DNA of 64,000 bases, from positions 8,685,001 to 8,749,000 of the forward strand of contig OX387205.1 of assembly GCA_947561715.1 (NCBI GenBank). The letters are read 5' to 3'. This stretch comes from Ascidia mentula (lineage: Eukaryota; Chordata; Ascidiacea; Phlebobranchia; Ascidiidae). Of this stretch, positions 1 through 14,100 are shown piece by piece. The stretch's first letter is position 1; the number at the start of each line of letters is the position of its first letter. The position numbers and the translations under genes are program-made. Under the pieces are notes generated by a model. It made no database searches and had not been told where the DNA came from. It was given only the letters and a program-made list of their open reading frames with translations.

Positions 1-2173
1 TTGCAACAGAGCACAACAGCTATATTTTGAAATACAGTCAGCTAGTTAAGCGGCGCACAAATTGTTTGATTTTTTATACGTCAATGTGATTTATGTGATG
101 GCATTCACTTAACGTTTGATGCAATTTATCTCTGGCAGCCCGATATTGCGATAATGATCTAACCTGTACGTAAATTGACGACAAGTTCCACTTGCCCATA
201 AAGGGACTCGACATAAGCACCAATGCAATATAGTTATGCAGTAACGCTGCAGGGGACGGTGCTGAGTATGTTGTATTATGTGTGGAAGGTATAGATTCTT
301 AGCTAGTTTCTCGAACCTGTATACAGTATAATGTGCCCCGGGCAGTAAGATTGCGAAAGGCATTTTTAGTCCAAAACGCCGATCGATTTTAGCTTTATCT
401 GATTTTTTCGGTAGAAATGACTGTCTGGTATTTAATTACAACGAGACTGAAAAACAACTTTCCGTCGAGGTGTCAGATTGCAACTTGTAATTGTCAACGC
501 TGTCGGCATGCGTCAACTGCGCAAGGTTACAAACGGTTGTGAAGCAAAATACGAAGAAAAGATTACAGGAATGTCTACAGGTCCAATTTTTCTTAAGTAT
601 CAGGTCATCTTCACCAAATTATTTTAAATTTCTAAACGGTTTGTAAATTAGACTATCCCTTCCCCACCTGGTCACATGCTACTGTGTCATGGTCTGGTAG
701 AGTTGATCATGCTTCGAGAAGCGCGCAGAATGTCTGTACTTAAAAGCATTTTTGTCCAAGTTTAACAAGAATTGATTCATGCAAAACCAGTCCTTCCAGT
801 CGCACGGAAAAAGGAAAGACATCTGTTTCACATTATCGGCTTAAAGTTTTTCTTACTGCACAGCACTGTGCGTATCGTGTGCGGTTAGCCTAAAAAAATA
901 GCACAAATGATTTGTCGGAGAGTTCTGTTTTCTCAGTTAAACAATTTAAATACGCAAACTTAGGCTTCTGAATGTACAATACACAGTTAAATCACAAAAA
1001 AAAAAGACATGACGAGCAGAAGTGCACGATATGTTATTTGCTTGATCTCGCATTGCGGTCACGTGTATCGAGCACGCTTGTGCGCAGAGAGATAATTTGC
1101 CTTCAAGATACGCCATTTCGTCTTCCTCGCCAGCAAAAATATTTTTGTTATTAACCGACACTTTCCACTTCAGCTAACTAACTCCTCAAGCGTTTACCCT
1201 TCATTGCGCAACACATTTTCAGATATCTGCGCAGTGGTTTGTGCCGTTGCCTCGCTTTAGATATGTTGCCGAACACTGCTAGTTATTTTGGCCTCGGTAT
1301 CTTATCTTACGTAAAAGAAAGACTTTGGCAAAATGTAGGTAAGAGCCTCGTTGCCACATGGCCAGTGATCCGAAATGATAGTTGCGATTTGTATTTTGCG
1401 TCTTCGACTTTTTTGGTTATTTCAAATTGTCCATGTATTTGATACAGCTAAAACGCTTGAGTACGCTTAACAATCACTATGATTTTTTTTACTATTTGGA
1501 AAGGTTACGGCAATTTTCCGAGTGTAGCTCGTCATGGTTGGCACATAAAATGTCAAAAGCAAATTAGAGCATCCACTAAAACTAACGGATGTTGCAGTGT
1601 GTTGGTCGATATGATCACGGCGTTAATAATTATGCTGACGTAAACCTGCAGCAGTCACGAAAAACGATTATCGCGTTTCTGCGAAACGATTTATATTTGT
1701 GCAAACAGGTAGCCGCTGTGAGTAATAGCTTTGTTTAGCCAGGCTTCACAAAAGCGTTCGCGACCGCATTGCCTAACTGAATGGAAATGATAAATTGATT
1801 TTCCTTTTGCGGTAACTTACTCGCCAATCGCTGGGAAGCAGGAACAAAATACCAACTCAAGGGATTCGTTGGACAGACACAACCTTGAACATCCTCCCGC
1901 TGATTATACGTGTGCGCGCAACACACAGGAACAAGTTACGTTTCTGATCCGCCACAGCTGCAGATTGATAGGGATGTGTCAAGAACTGTGACATTTAACC
2001 ACAAAAATAGACGAGTTTAATGCTTTGACAGTTAAATTTAACTATCTGTTGTGCGGAACTCTCGACAAGTTCCAACTGTAAAATGTATGAGTTTTCAACG
2101 TAGCTGGCAATATTTTTCTTTCGGCAGGTTTTAGTTTGTTTAAGTGACGCTTATATACCTTTTGGTAAGGAAG
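1..2173. other. Upstream stretch with no gene recognised
   Basis: Only short open frames (up to 84 codons) occur here on both strands, and none shows a recognisable domain or a convincing exon with matching splice phases. The stretch just before 2174 is presumably the 5' untranslated region and promoter of the GPCR gene, but no TATA box or initiator could be assigned with confidence. Confidence 0.5.
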
Positions 2174-5100
2174 ATGGCTACTACAGGATTGCCTATGACA
2201 AACATTTCAACCCAGTTTACCACAGTGTAAGTAAACGTTTTGGCATAAATTATAACTCGGCAAAGTTAACAGATAAAAACTGAATAGATGTTAAAGTATA
2301 TTTTGACGTTATTGAGAAGTTGGTATTAAAGGTTGATAAATTCCGCCTGTTCAAATTGCGAGTCGCAACACATCAAGAGTGAGCTAAGTTCTCCATCTAG
2401 TTTCCCCTCCTTTGTATTGTCAGTGTACACATTCATTGTTCACATTCATAATGCAAAAACCTTTTAAACAAAGCATCGTAATTTTGACACAACAACATGG
2501 CTGTATAGCGAGGCGATTATTAATGCAATTAAATCGTAACAAAGGTGATGATGCTTTCTAACAATAGATTGTAGCGGATAAACAACTATTTCATCAAAAT
2601 TAAACAAACAGCTTGTCTATTTTGAGTAATGTATCGTTTTACTATATAACAGAGACACCGGCTATCCGTTTTCATGGGAAGTGGCTGCGTTTGTTGCAGC
2701 TTTACTCGGCGCGATGGCTATATTCGGTATTGTGGCAAATACCCTCACTATTATTGTCATCGCAAAGTCCAACAAATTACGGTAAGCGGTATCTATGGTT
2801 GTTATTGCCCACCCTCCAATTATCACACAAACTATGCTTTATTTGTCGCTCTAATAACGGATAGCGGATGGTGGCTTAAAATTTTCATCACACACTACAT
2901 TGATAACGTTCAAAGTTTCGTGAGTAAATTGTGGTTGTCCCTTAGTGTGTTTGTACGCATTTCTTGAAGCGAAACGAAACGGAGAGTCCCTGTAAATGTA
3001 AAACAGCATACATTTGGGAAAAGAACTGGTGTCTTGCGGTTTTAAACTGCACGTCACAAAACGCCTTTCGGCTTAAAATAGGGACGTCGAGTCCAAAAAC
3101 ACGTGTTAACCTTTGTGGTATGTGGTATTGTCGCGCATAAGGTGAAATCTCGATACAGGTGTTGTTGGTCTAACTTGCGCCGAAAGACAAGCACAATATT
3201 ACCGCAACCACGCAATAATTGATGCCTGTTGTTTGGCGGACTCGCGTCAATCGTGACATTTCAAATTGTCAATCGTCACGACGAAAGCAGATCCCTTTAA
3301 TATGTCGACGTCTGGGTTCGGTTTAGTGCAACATGGTTGGCTTTAAGTAACATCCGTTGGCAAATATCAATCAAACTAGGTGCTCGCAGGAAGTCTGCTA
3401 TCATTTACATCAATGTCAGCAGCAGGATCGGTACTTTCCAAAGTCTAGTCATACCTGAGCATATTGCAACATCTTGTTTTCACGGTACTAAATCTTACAA
3501 CAGCAAAGCGTATAAACTGTATATGCTGCCTATGTTTCTGAAAGCGCCTTTTTAAGTTAATTGGAACTATTTGTCATGAAACACATACCAACTTGCCAAC
3601 ACTGAAAATATTAAGTCCATATTGGGCCAAATCCGGACCGTATGTGGACATTTAATGACGTCATAAAGTTTCATAATGGTCCCAGAGACACATGTTCTAC
3701 GACAAATAACTGTTTGTGTTTTTTTCGGTTTGTGACAAAATTCCCCTTTTGTTTCCTTATTCTTGTGCTTGAATTTTACGAGTGCTCGTTTCGGACAAAC
3801 AAATTTCTTGCATTAATTCCACCCGACATACACGATTCCGAGCGCGGATGTTAAACTTGAAATTCTTAAGTACAGCAACAAAATCTGTACAATTGTTTCA
3901 CATGCGAACGCTGCAGATAACTTTTAAAAACGTGATCCGAGTAATCCACGTGCCAATATCTCCGAATCTATCCTTTAAAAATGTTTTTGCAGGTCTGTGT
4001 TCTCAATCTTCATCATCAGTCTCTGTGCATCGGATCTTGGCTCTTCTCTGGTCTCTCCTATCTTCATCTACCGCAGGACGTGGGGATTCAACGATTGGGA
4101 CATTCCATACTTCTTTTGCAGCGTACGTACCTGGGTCAATTTTGAACATCATATTTACAGCTATATATAAGACATCTCAATAACTGTACAAGAATCTGGC
4201 CCTCGGTTGGGCATTGTCCTTTTCTCTGCGACTGCAAATTACTCCAATTGGTAACAAGCATTTTGTTGCTTCATAATACATAGTCTAGCCTACTTCAAAT
4301 GTCTACCATTTATTTTACTGCAGTTAAATATTTGTTTTGAAAAAAGCTTTCGCGTATTTCTGTTGTTGAGGAACTGGGTTATTGTTTTCCAGTTTTCCTG
4401 GTGTATTCACATGTGGACCAACTACGTCACTTCCGTTCATATCGTTTGCTTCGCTGCTCTTCGCCTCTGCGCCATTTCCCGTCCCATTAAATTCCGGGAA
4501 ATCCAACACCGTCACGCCCAGGTACTCCTGAATACCCCCAAAAAAACATCCGTAATGAACTCCTTATATTTTCCAAAGGATAATATGGCATGGATATCTT
4601 TCATATGTCACGGCTATAGAGAACGCACAAACACAAGCACGTTGTTGACTCAATGCGCAAGAGAAATCCACTTTTTCAATTATGGCCACAAAGCCAATTA
4701 TGCGGTTGGCTAAATGGTTTTCGTTTTGTCTCTGTTTTTTAGATGTGCATCGTGGTGATATGGTTGATTTGTTTTCTGGTCGGGGGAGTTCCTCTTGCTG
4801 TTTGGTTCGGCGTTGAAGATCGGGAATCAGGAATAGTGGGGAAACATCCCGCATGTGGTGTTCGCCGTCACAGGTGATTATTAGAATGACGTCACAAAGT
4901 CGGGTCACAGTTATTTTTGCTTCGGGGATGGATAAACACTCATAATCGTACTGCCACCTATTATATTTAGCGAATTAGGTAGTACAGGTTTAAACATTGA
5001 CTGATGAAACCCATTCGACCATTTTACCCGGTCTACTGACATTTAAATGTCAAACAGAGGTTATCGCATGTGATTAATTCACATCAGCTATAATTGTAAA

Positions 5101-7389
5101 CTAATAGGTATTCGTTAACATTTAACTGTCATGCGAACTGTTTTTAAACTATGCAGTGATATTTATGACGCGCTAAATTGGCTGACAGCGTTTAATCCGC
5201 GTCAACACAGCGGTTTATTCCTGACCATAAACCACATCTGTTAGTTGGCCGTGTGTCACTTTACATGTGGTAATTAAGGCGCAGGCTGCACGCCAGTGCG
5301 TCCCCCGGGAATACATTTGCATTCCTGTAACAACTGCAGCGCAATGGAAATGAGCATAATCCTATGCTCTGCCCAAATATGTTCGATGTATTGTCGGCAA
5401 GCCTTTTTGTTGCCAGAATTGTGTTGTGTCACGTTTTTTAAATATAACTTTCTTACTGTGCGATAGTAGTTGGTGCCCACGTTCTATAATTAAATTGAAA
5501 AGTATTTTGTTAAATACTGATATGGTAAAGCAGGCAGTGTTTTTTTCGGCCCTGGTTATTCCAAATTAAGTAAAAGTCCGTGAACATTTGTTAAAAAAAG
5601 GAATCGGAACATTTATTCCGGATCTTCTCCAATTCTGGATAAAAGTTGTTTTTATATCTCGTTGTGCCTCAAGACGGCAGTTTTTCCTCTTTGTGTGAAT
5701 TTATCTGCCTTTAATTTGTATTCGTGCACCAAACTGAGCTAAAGTTACATGCTTGTTTATAACAACTTCAGCATATCATTAGATTCTTGCTTAATCGTAT
5801 TGTCCTCTACAATATTCCTCCTCAATTGCTGCGCATATGACGCAGTCAATTCGTCCAATGTTTTGGGAGTAATGGAAACGTGGTGCTTTTTTTGATTATT
5901 ATGTTAATATGACTGTTCAATTAAGGCAATTTTAAAACTCCATATAACGTCTGGCTTGAAACAAACGTCTTTGGACAATCTAAAACTTCTTATGCGGACA
6001 AATCGAATCCGCAATAACCGAGGTCTACTCACTGTATTTTTTGTCATATAGTTTGGATGCATTTAACCTCTACAAACTAATCGCCTATCCGATCTTCTTC
6101 TATCTGCCCATTGTACTGGTCACCGGCATCTCTATTGCAGTGGGAGTCTCATTTTTTCAGCGCCGAAAAGAACAAAAGCAAAAGTTTGATACCAACCTAA
6201 GCTCAGCGGCTAAAAGCGTTTCCAATGAACTTACAACAGGTGTGTATTTACAATAAAACGCATTTCTTCATTCAATTGATGCCTTATTACAGCAGGTCCG
6301 AAGAACGGAGTGGGCCCACAGGCAAAGAAGAAGAAAAAGTCAAGCGAAAATGAGGCGTTCGCTATCTTGCAGTTGGTTCTAATTGTTGGATCCTTTTTGC
6401 TCGGCTACCTGCCTTTTACCAGTAAGTTTGATTGGAACTCAAAGTTTAATTGTAAATACATTAATTCTGTGAGATGCAGACCGAGCTCACAGAAATCATA
6501 TTATTAATTGGTTACACTTGCTAATGTAACTACGTTAGTTTGGAACCATTCAATTGTAACGGACATTGTAAGTCGGGCCGCGCTTTTTTGGGTCAGGTTC
6601 AGGCCGGATTCGGTTCGGTTCGGTTTCAGTATTTGGGCCCGAACTCACACTCTGCCAAAGCGTCGTCGAAGTTACAGTTTGTTCACACGAATGTTCATGT
6701 GATGACGTCAGTTACGTCACTTTTTATACAGAGAAAGCCTTGTTTAAAAAACTGATTAAAACAAATGAATTTGCACTTGGGCGTATTTGTGTTACGTATT
6801 CACTTTTGTGGCCGATTAAGGCTCTAAATTTTTCAGGACCAGAGTTATGTGTTGTATTCACGAATCAAGATCGGGTTTGCCCTTAAATGTTCATCCCGAT
6901 TGTAACAACTCTGGTTTACAAAACTTAAATGTAATTTGATTCGTAATATACTGTATATATCGTGCCAGTTGACCAAATGTCCAACTTCTTGTTGACAGTC
7001 TACCAACTGTATAGCTACACTGAAACTGCTGAGTCAAAAGAAGATTATGTGAGCGACTGGAACTTTGGAATAGCAGAGTACATTCTTCTACGATTTTCTG
7101 AATGTCTTAATCCAGTATTTTACAATCTGGCGTCTAAGTAAGTATAGTTCACGTTCTTTTAGTTGGCCATGTTTATGTTTAGTCTTCAATTGACATATTG
7201 TAAAAACTTAAAATATATTCTTTGAACAGTTTTTGATGTAAACTTCTTTGATATCTGTGGACGTTCCAACCTGAAGTAAACTATTTTATTTCCTGCGTTT
7301 CTTCATCTTACAGGACAATGAGGGACGAAACGTTTCGGCTCGTGAAAGCCATCTGCTGTTGGTGTTGCACAAGAAGAGGAAACCGCTAG
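2174..7389 (+). CDS. Rhodopsin-family (class A) G-protein-coupled receptor, orphan
   Basis: A plasma-membrane seven-helix receptor; the ligand cannot be told from sequence. Nine exons join in phase: 2174-2226, 2653-2781, 3993-4122, 4393-4521, 4743-4873, 6052-6239, 6296-6421, 6999-7137 and 7314-7389, giving 366 residues, a normal size for the family. Seen: an N-terminal N-I-S glycosylation site; TM1 with GIVANTLTI (residues about 26-52); TM2 with SLCASDLGSSLVSP; a Cys at the start of TM3; TM4 with a WLICFLVGG core; TM5 near residues 195-220; a Lys-rich third intracellular loop (KKKKK); TM6 ending GYLPF; TM7 with NPVFY; and a tail with CCWCC, a likely palmitoylation site. The usual DRY at the end of TM3 reads L-R-L (residues 127-129). 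TM2 slightly recalls prostanoid receptors, but TM7 does not, so no subfamily is assigned. Eight introns is many for a class A receptor. Confidence 0.9.
6565..6660. repeat. GGTTCGG-rich patch, possible transposon relic
   Basis: Inside the intron between GPCR exons 7 and 8 there is a GC-rich patch with iterated CGGTT units and a GGGCCCGAACTC end. It is unlike the surrounding AT-rich intron and recalls the GGCCCGGCCGGATCC-rich interior of the nested hAT-like element near 37.7 kb. No terminal repeats or target duplication were found, so the assignment is weak. Confidence 0.25.
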
Positions 7390-9715
7390 ATGGCTCTGCA
7401 CAACAATATTTGTCGAAATCCGTCAAACGGGTGATTGGCAGCAACTGATAAATCTAAACCGTTTAGTGATGTATGTCCAAGTTTGAAGTCCCGAAAATCA
7501 TAAAAAGCAGGATATCCTGGGCATGAATGCTTTTTTCAATTTCTGTATTTATTGCAACTTAAGCAGTGTAACTTTTACTTATAGCAACTTTAAACCACAC
7601 ACCATTGCATTGAATTTACCCAGTAGTTTTTGACTTATATGATGGTGAACGTCGTAATGTTTAAAATGTTACCAGAAACTCAATTCCTGTTTAATATTTA
7701 TATATCTGTGGTAAAGTTTAATACCTCGCAATGCAGTGCAATCACAGATTATAGATTTTTACGTTTGGATATGGTGAACCACATGGTTAGTTGCTATACG
7801 GGTTAGACAATCAATTTATAAAGTTCCTTTTTTATTCCAATGAGGCTCTTTTATCGAAAAACAATATATTGTTGTTCCCATTTTGCCACGGCGTTGGTGC
7901 ATGTTCATAGCATATATCCTGATAAAGGTTTTCTAAATAACAACCGAAACATTGATAGGAATATCTAGTTTTTCGCAATAAGGGTACACCATTTGAATTT
8001 TTAATATGACTGGCAGCTTCAGTTACAAACAGCCCAGGTTTACTTTGTATTTCTTGCCACAATTAACTTGAATTAAAATGGCTGTTCTTGTTATTGACAC
8101 AACTATTGGGTGTAACTGTCATTTTTTTTACACATAAGCTTTTCCCCAACATGAATTTCTTGCTCTGCTTGTAAATAATTTTGAAGATTTTACTGTTTAT
8201 TTTTGGTGTAACGTCTGCACGAGATTTTTATAAACTTTTGGATTTTAGTTTTGTGTTGGTGTCTCCTGTTTTGTTTGAAATAGTTTGTATAAAGTTCAAT
8301 GTAGACCGCTTTTAGTTCCATCTCATCGTATTACTGTGTGGGTCCAAGCAGCAAGCTTGTTGTCGTTTACCGCTTAGCCGAAGCCTGCTGATAGCCGTTT
8401 CTTTCCGGGTCCGTGTTGGTGACATGACTAATTGCGAAAACCCTTCTTCGTCTATTCTCTGCGTTGTTTCAATATTGTGGTCGGTCAGTGGCTTTAAATA
8501 AGTTCAATCATCTTTTGTTTTATGTGCATTATATTTGATGTTGTCGGCATGAGATGTATTTCTATTGAACCAGTCAAGTTGTAGAATATTTGCAAAAGGA
8601 AGTGTATGCAAGGGACGTATTAAAATGTCATGCATACTTCGTTCTAACGTACAACCACTGTGACGTCAGTGCTGTATGTGACAGATTTAAGAGCTGCTTT
8701 ACGACAAACGCAGGCTATTCTAAAGACCTATTGTTTCAACCACTGTTGCTAAAGATTACGTAACTGCCTGCAAGCCGCAAGGTTCGGCCGGATGCGCCCG
8801 TCAAGCCAGGTTGCCCAGCTGAACCAGCAGGTATCTGAATTCAGTGACATAAGCAACACGTCCAGTGGTCTGTCGGTCACGTGACCGTTCTGAATCATCG
8901 GATATCATAGCACGGCAATAAACACAACTGTTTCGCCCGTAAGATGCCTGCAGGGTTATTTCACATGTTAAGATATAGGCTTGCCAGTAGTCACTTTAGT
9001 TTGGATTCGAGCAAGCGCGTTTATTTGAGATGAATATATTTAGATACTATAGACAGATGGTCGTTTGACGGAATGTGCCACAGTAACAGTGTATGTTGTG
9101 TACTTAGAAATGGGAACAAATGTGGCATTTATTTGAAAGGTAGATTTATAGGCACAATCAGCCAATGGTTTCAACGAGTAGTATGTACATCAGCGTCTAT
9201 GTGGTCGTAAGGAGGTATGTTTTGATCGCACGTATATCACAATTACACGCCCACATGCTTTGCGGTATATGGGATACAATAACTGCATTTTAATTGATTT
9301 GTTGATTTGCTAATGTACGATCACGGAACCAAATAAGAAAAACGAAACAAACCAAACATGTCACGTAGCTCACAAAGTCTCAACAAACTCAGTGACATAA
9401 TTGTTTTCCATTTTGCCAAAACTATGGTTGTATATGATAAGGGGAAGTGAGCAAATCTTCATACTATTTACACATTTAACGAGAAGGCATAAAACAAAAC
9501 TAATTGGTGCTATGTAAAGAAAAAAGCACATCCTTTTCGCAACCCCCTGAGGTCTTAAGACATGCTCTAGCGACAACGTAAGGGAAATGTAAACCCTGGG
9601 ACCTAGGCGACACGCTGTTAAGTTTCCCTTATGGCTGGGATATAAGAAGTTAGAGCATATTTTTACGCAACTCGGCAACGGACATGTTTTATCGTGACAA
9701 GTAAACAAAGCGAAA
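7390..9715. other. 3' untranslated region of the GPCR and intergenic DNA
   Basis: No exon was recognised. The nearest clear AATAAA lies at 8917-8922, about 1.5 kb after the GPCR stop. Either the untranslated region is long or a variant signal is used earlier. A TGACGTCA site near 8660 sits in a near-palindrome. Confidence 0.4.
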
Positions 9716-9812
9716 ATGTCATCACCAGCGAACGAGCACTCCACAGTTCATGTAGACGAGCAGTCCAGTTACGTGGAAAGTATGGTTACATTCAGCTCTA
9801 TGGTGCTTGCCA
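9716..9812 (+). other. Possible first coding exon of unknown gene
   Basis: An ATG in an AAAATG context opens 32 codons (begins MSSPANEHSTVH) and runs straight into a good GTAAGT donor at 9813, leaving phase 1. The peptide is polar and Ser/Val-rich with no known domain. No acceptor with matching phase was found, so it cannot be attached to the downstream RalGEF gene, whose second exon begins in phase 0. It may be chance. Confidence 0.18.
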
Positions 9813-11100
9813 GTAAGTTTATCGTGAGTTCAATTAATTGTGGATGTAGGCGTTTCTTTATAAGACAGAAAACAGAAGTTTGTAGAAATACAAATCAATC
9901 AAAGCTACTATACTGTCCGCTGAATTGCGCGCAGAGCATTAAATGTTCTCAATCGAACTAAACGTACACCTCCTTCGTCATTTTAAACTATTACATGATT
10001 AAATAAATAGAACATCTCACCACCCACAGCATAAGAAATTGTGGGCGTGGGCATACTCGTTGGCCACCAAATTTGCATGTCGATTTCAATATATTACTCT
10101 ATACTTAGACTGCTATAAACTATGCGCTGCGCAACATATAACACAATTATACACATGGGCATTAGAATTGTTGTTGCCTTGTATCAGCACAGCTGGGATA
10201 CAGCATGAAGTTCTAGACGACGCGAAGTAGTCCGGTCAAGGCAACCAACGTAGCCATGCAGTCACCTTAGTGAATACCCCATATGGTGTAGTAATTACCA
10301 GATAATCAACAAACGCATGGGGTTAGACATCATATTCCATGCGATGTCGTCAGACTTGTACATGAACAAATGCAGTGCCGTGTACAAATCAACCCTATGT
10401 GGCGACGCCAAGCATCCGGTACGCGTAAGTGCAGCTTTCGTCATTCTATCCTTGGTGCGAGTGACGTTGCTCATGTGTTCACCCCACTGCAAGTGCTTTC
10501 ACAGGCATCAGGCTCACACAGTTATTATTAAGTCAGCAGTTCAGAGTCTTTCAGAGTGGTAGCATCAGGTTTTTGGCTTAGTGTATGGAAAAAGTAATAG
10601 TATAAAAGAATTGCATCAAAGGGAAGATTTGGTCCAGTATGTAAAAATTCTGGTAAGACAACAGCATTACAGGGTTATACTTACTAACCAATTGATAAAT
10701 ACAAAAAAGGCGTGAAACAATTTAAACTTTCGCAACTTGCTGCACAGTGCTAAGCAAAACGATCCTTAATTTAAAAAAGACAGCTGGTAAGCTAACCTTT
10801 TTGAAACACTGCTGTTCTACAGCAACCCACAAATGAAATTCACATCGATTGCACAATGTCAGTGCATGCAGCAGTCAACCTGCAATTGTGCGATTGTCGA
10901 GCGATCTCTGCCTATTTGTTTACTGGCAATAGTTCAAACAAAGCCACCATTATAACTGGTCGTTCTTTGTTGGTAGGCTTGCACTGTGAGCCCGACCTTC
11001 TGGATAGTGTTTCTGTATAAAAAGTGTGTTTCAAACCCGATGTGTTCATAATGCGAAGAACCTGTAACTTACACTCGGAATACCAACCACCTTCGACGCC
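9813..11100. other. Non-coding stretch, nothing recognised
   Basis: Short open frames only, no repeat structure or splice-linked exon seen. Confidence 0.4.
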
Positions 11101-11175
11101 ATGGTGATGATGTCATCTATTGCATCAGCACTGTACGAATCCAGTGTGGGGTTGAATTTGGGAGACAACGAATTG
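11101..11175 (+). other. Candidate alternative first exon of the RalGEF gene
   Basis: An ATG opens 25 codons (begins MVMMSSIASALYESS) ending exactly at a GTAAGT donor in phase 0. The second exon of the RalGEF at 18822 begins in phase 0, so the splice would stay in frame. In vertebrate RGL1 a similarly short N-terminus precedes the WGEE segment, so a short-N-terminus isoform is plausible. The distance (7.6 kb) and the absence of transcript data keep this tentative. Confidence 0.3.
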
Positions 11176-14100
11176 GTAAGTTGTTGCTTTTATTTTTCAA
11201 ATATTAGGCCATACCATCGTGGTCACATTTTCAAGCGAATCTACTCAATTTGACCAATTGCTCAGCAGTTCCGCATATAGGCCTATATGCTGGCTGCCAA
11301 AATAGCAATTTAATTTCATTTGTTTGAAAAAGAGAGAAACTGATGTATTTACACCACAGTGATATTATTCCCAAACAGAATAGTTTTTTGACACGTAGAA
11401 AGGTCCATTTACACATCATAGATTTCACTGCGTGCTATCTTTGGTGTCTTGACAAGAGCCATGAAAAGCAGCGGTGGAACGTATGATGCCTAGGCTCTAA
11501 TTAACCCGAATTTTTCGAACGCTTTCCTGTTTCAATTGGATTCTTTTCCATATGCTCGACGTGTGGTTTACTGTTGAAGCAACACAATACTTTGCAAAGC
11601 TTCTATCTGGAAAAAGCATGTGAATTTCATCCAGCAAATGAAAGGCCTTTCTCCAAACTTTCGCCACTTTTTATGCTCAATATCAGACATGCCACCAATA
11701 ACACATTCTTTCAGCTGTTTTGGTTTATTGGCCGGCCTTGCAAACAACATTCCTGAAATAAAACCAGTGACGTACCGCTTAGTTGCAAAAGGTATTGTTG
11801 CAATGCCCTTGCTAATCTGTTTGCTTCGCGCCCAAAGCCTTGATAATAATTAACTATTGTACTGGAACCATGACGTAATGTTTGTTGTCGAATACCGGCT
11901 GACGAACTGGATTCAGGTCGTGTACTGTGGTGTTTATGTTTGTTGCAAGTTAAAGCATGAAAATAGTCGCACACACACAAAAATCACAAACGTTCTGACA
12001 GCTATAAACATTGAGGATGTTCACTTGCGCTGAGTCTAAACACTCTTTTTAGCGGGAAATTAGCGTGAATATTCACCTTTGTCTTCCGAAAGGCATATCC
12101 GTTACGATGGTTCCCTTAGTTGTTCCTGTCAATTACAAACTGCTGCCGTTAGCAATGGCGACTCAATGCGAAAGTTTTTTAACTGTGTTTTCAATCCTGC
12201 ATTCCTTTGTGTCATCTAAAAAAGCATGCGCTGAAGGACAATCGTTTATGTTAACTACGAGTAAGTTTGTTTCTATTTTTAGGCAAATAACATGACTAGA
12301 GTAATCGACACGAAAGTAATATTAAACTGGCAGTGTGCCTGAAAGTGTGCGCAACCCTGGTTTAGTGTCATCACTTGGTGGTGATCAAGGGTTTGTTTTG
12401 TTTTGTCAAAGGCTTTTTTGTAAGCAGCTGGTTAGTGTGAGGGTGAAAAGGTTGCGGATTACGCAGCCAATACATGAGTGGCATTTAAGCAACCGAGTCA
12501 ATGTGCTTAATCACCGACGCGTGACTTGCAATTCAGAAGGTTGCGACGCGCTATGTGACCGTGGTCGCACGTCAGTATCAAATTGCTTTACGTTCTCAAA
12601 AATTAGCTGGTTTATGACAATGTCTTAAAACAAAACTACGTCAAATTTTTATCGGTATATCTGTTCGTGTGTTCAAGGACCACAAACTTCTTTTATTATT
12701 TATGATTCTCTGTAGTAGGCCGTATCTCTGTAGTAGGCCATAAGTTTCTAGTGCACTTTTCGTGACAGACTGATTTATAAAAACACTTTTATAGCACGAG
12801 CTTTCGTGAGCCACCTGACACTACTTTTATTATATTTTGCGTTGTTTTAAATAGAAACAAAAGTTTTGTTGTCCTTGCCAATTAAGTCATGTCGTTATCA
12901 TTGTATACAACATAAATGTACAGGCACATTATACACATGTCTCACCTCTTGAATGATGCTAAGGGGCCGCGTTTGTGCAAGAACCACGCATCGGAAATTT
13001 TGATGTTTCCAAAGATATAAGTTGTAAAATAAAATAGACGCAAATAGTAACAAAAAAAAATCGGTGAAAACCTCGCTTGTGTTTAACGCCGTTGCCGTTT
13101 TTCTCTTTCTCGTGTTTCCTTATCTTTCGTTTCCTTTATCTTTTATCACGTGTTTCTCAACGTATAACGGTCAGTTGCATGTGGTAGGTTTTCATTTGTG
13201 TGCAGGTCGAGTTTGTGCTGTTTGTGTGGCGAGCTGTTTTTAGCCCCTTTTTGTGTTGTTTTTTTCGTAGACACTGGAGATGCTTTTCAAAAGCGAAATA
13301 TATTTGTCTTAAATACGAAAGCTGACAGATTTTAACCTAATGGAAATCAACGTATACAAGTCAGGTAGTTTTGGAATGCAAATTTACTCGCACGGCATCG
13401 CACAAAACTTTACGTCAACCAATAAATAATTCCTAGTCGACGTAATGGAAAAGACCTTTGTTAAAATTGACTTCTGGCGTCCCTCGAAGTCGATAAAGGC
13501 GCGGCGTAGCCTAAAGCTAAAAAGATCTTGTCGCCGCGGTCAGCGAGCTTGTTAAATTGGCCGCAACAGGATACGGAGGAAGAGGTTGTCCGCGGTTTGG
13601 TTTAGGGATTAAATCTTAAGGTCCTGATGGTCTTTGGGGGCAAAACTCAATTACTATTAGTGGACTCTCAAAGTTTATTCTGTCAAAGTAGTTGCGTTGC
13701 CAGCGTACTGTTTGCATCAGTATCAGTTGTATTTTAGTATCGCATTGTAGAGCATTTCGTATCATTATACCTCCAAAGACTTAAATATGCTGCGTGCAAC
13801 GGCATAACTATAGAACGGGTAGGACAGGTAAACTTAATTGGTGAATTTTTATAAAATTCGGAACTTTTAGTTATTTATCATTCTAAAGATGCAGTGGAAT
13901 TTCATTGAATTTGAAAAGGGTCAGGTCAGAAATGTGATTCAAACTTGGCGATTTAACACAAAATCACTCACGTATAATACTTTCCTTGTAACACTGCTTG
14001 CCCTTCAACCTGAAATAGAATAGGAAGTTTTGTGCGAAAAGCAGGACTTCAGCGCGAGAAATGACAAAAGCTCCTTTAATTGCAGGATAGTGATTAGCAA

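Noticed and set aside
9370..9744. 124-codon minus-strand open frame with a hydrophobic stretch
   Set aside because: No family resemblance, no splice partners, and it overlaps only a weak candidate exon on the other strand.
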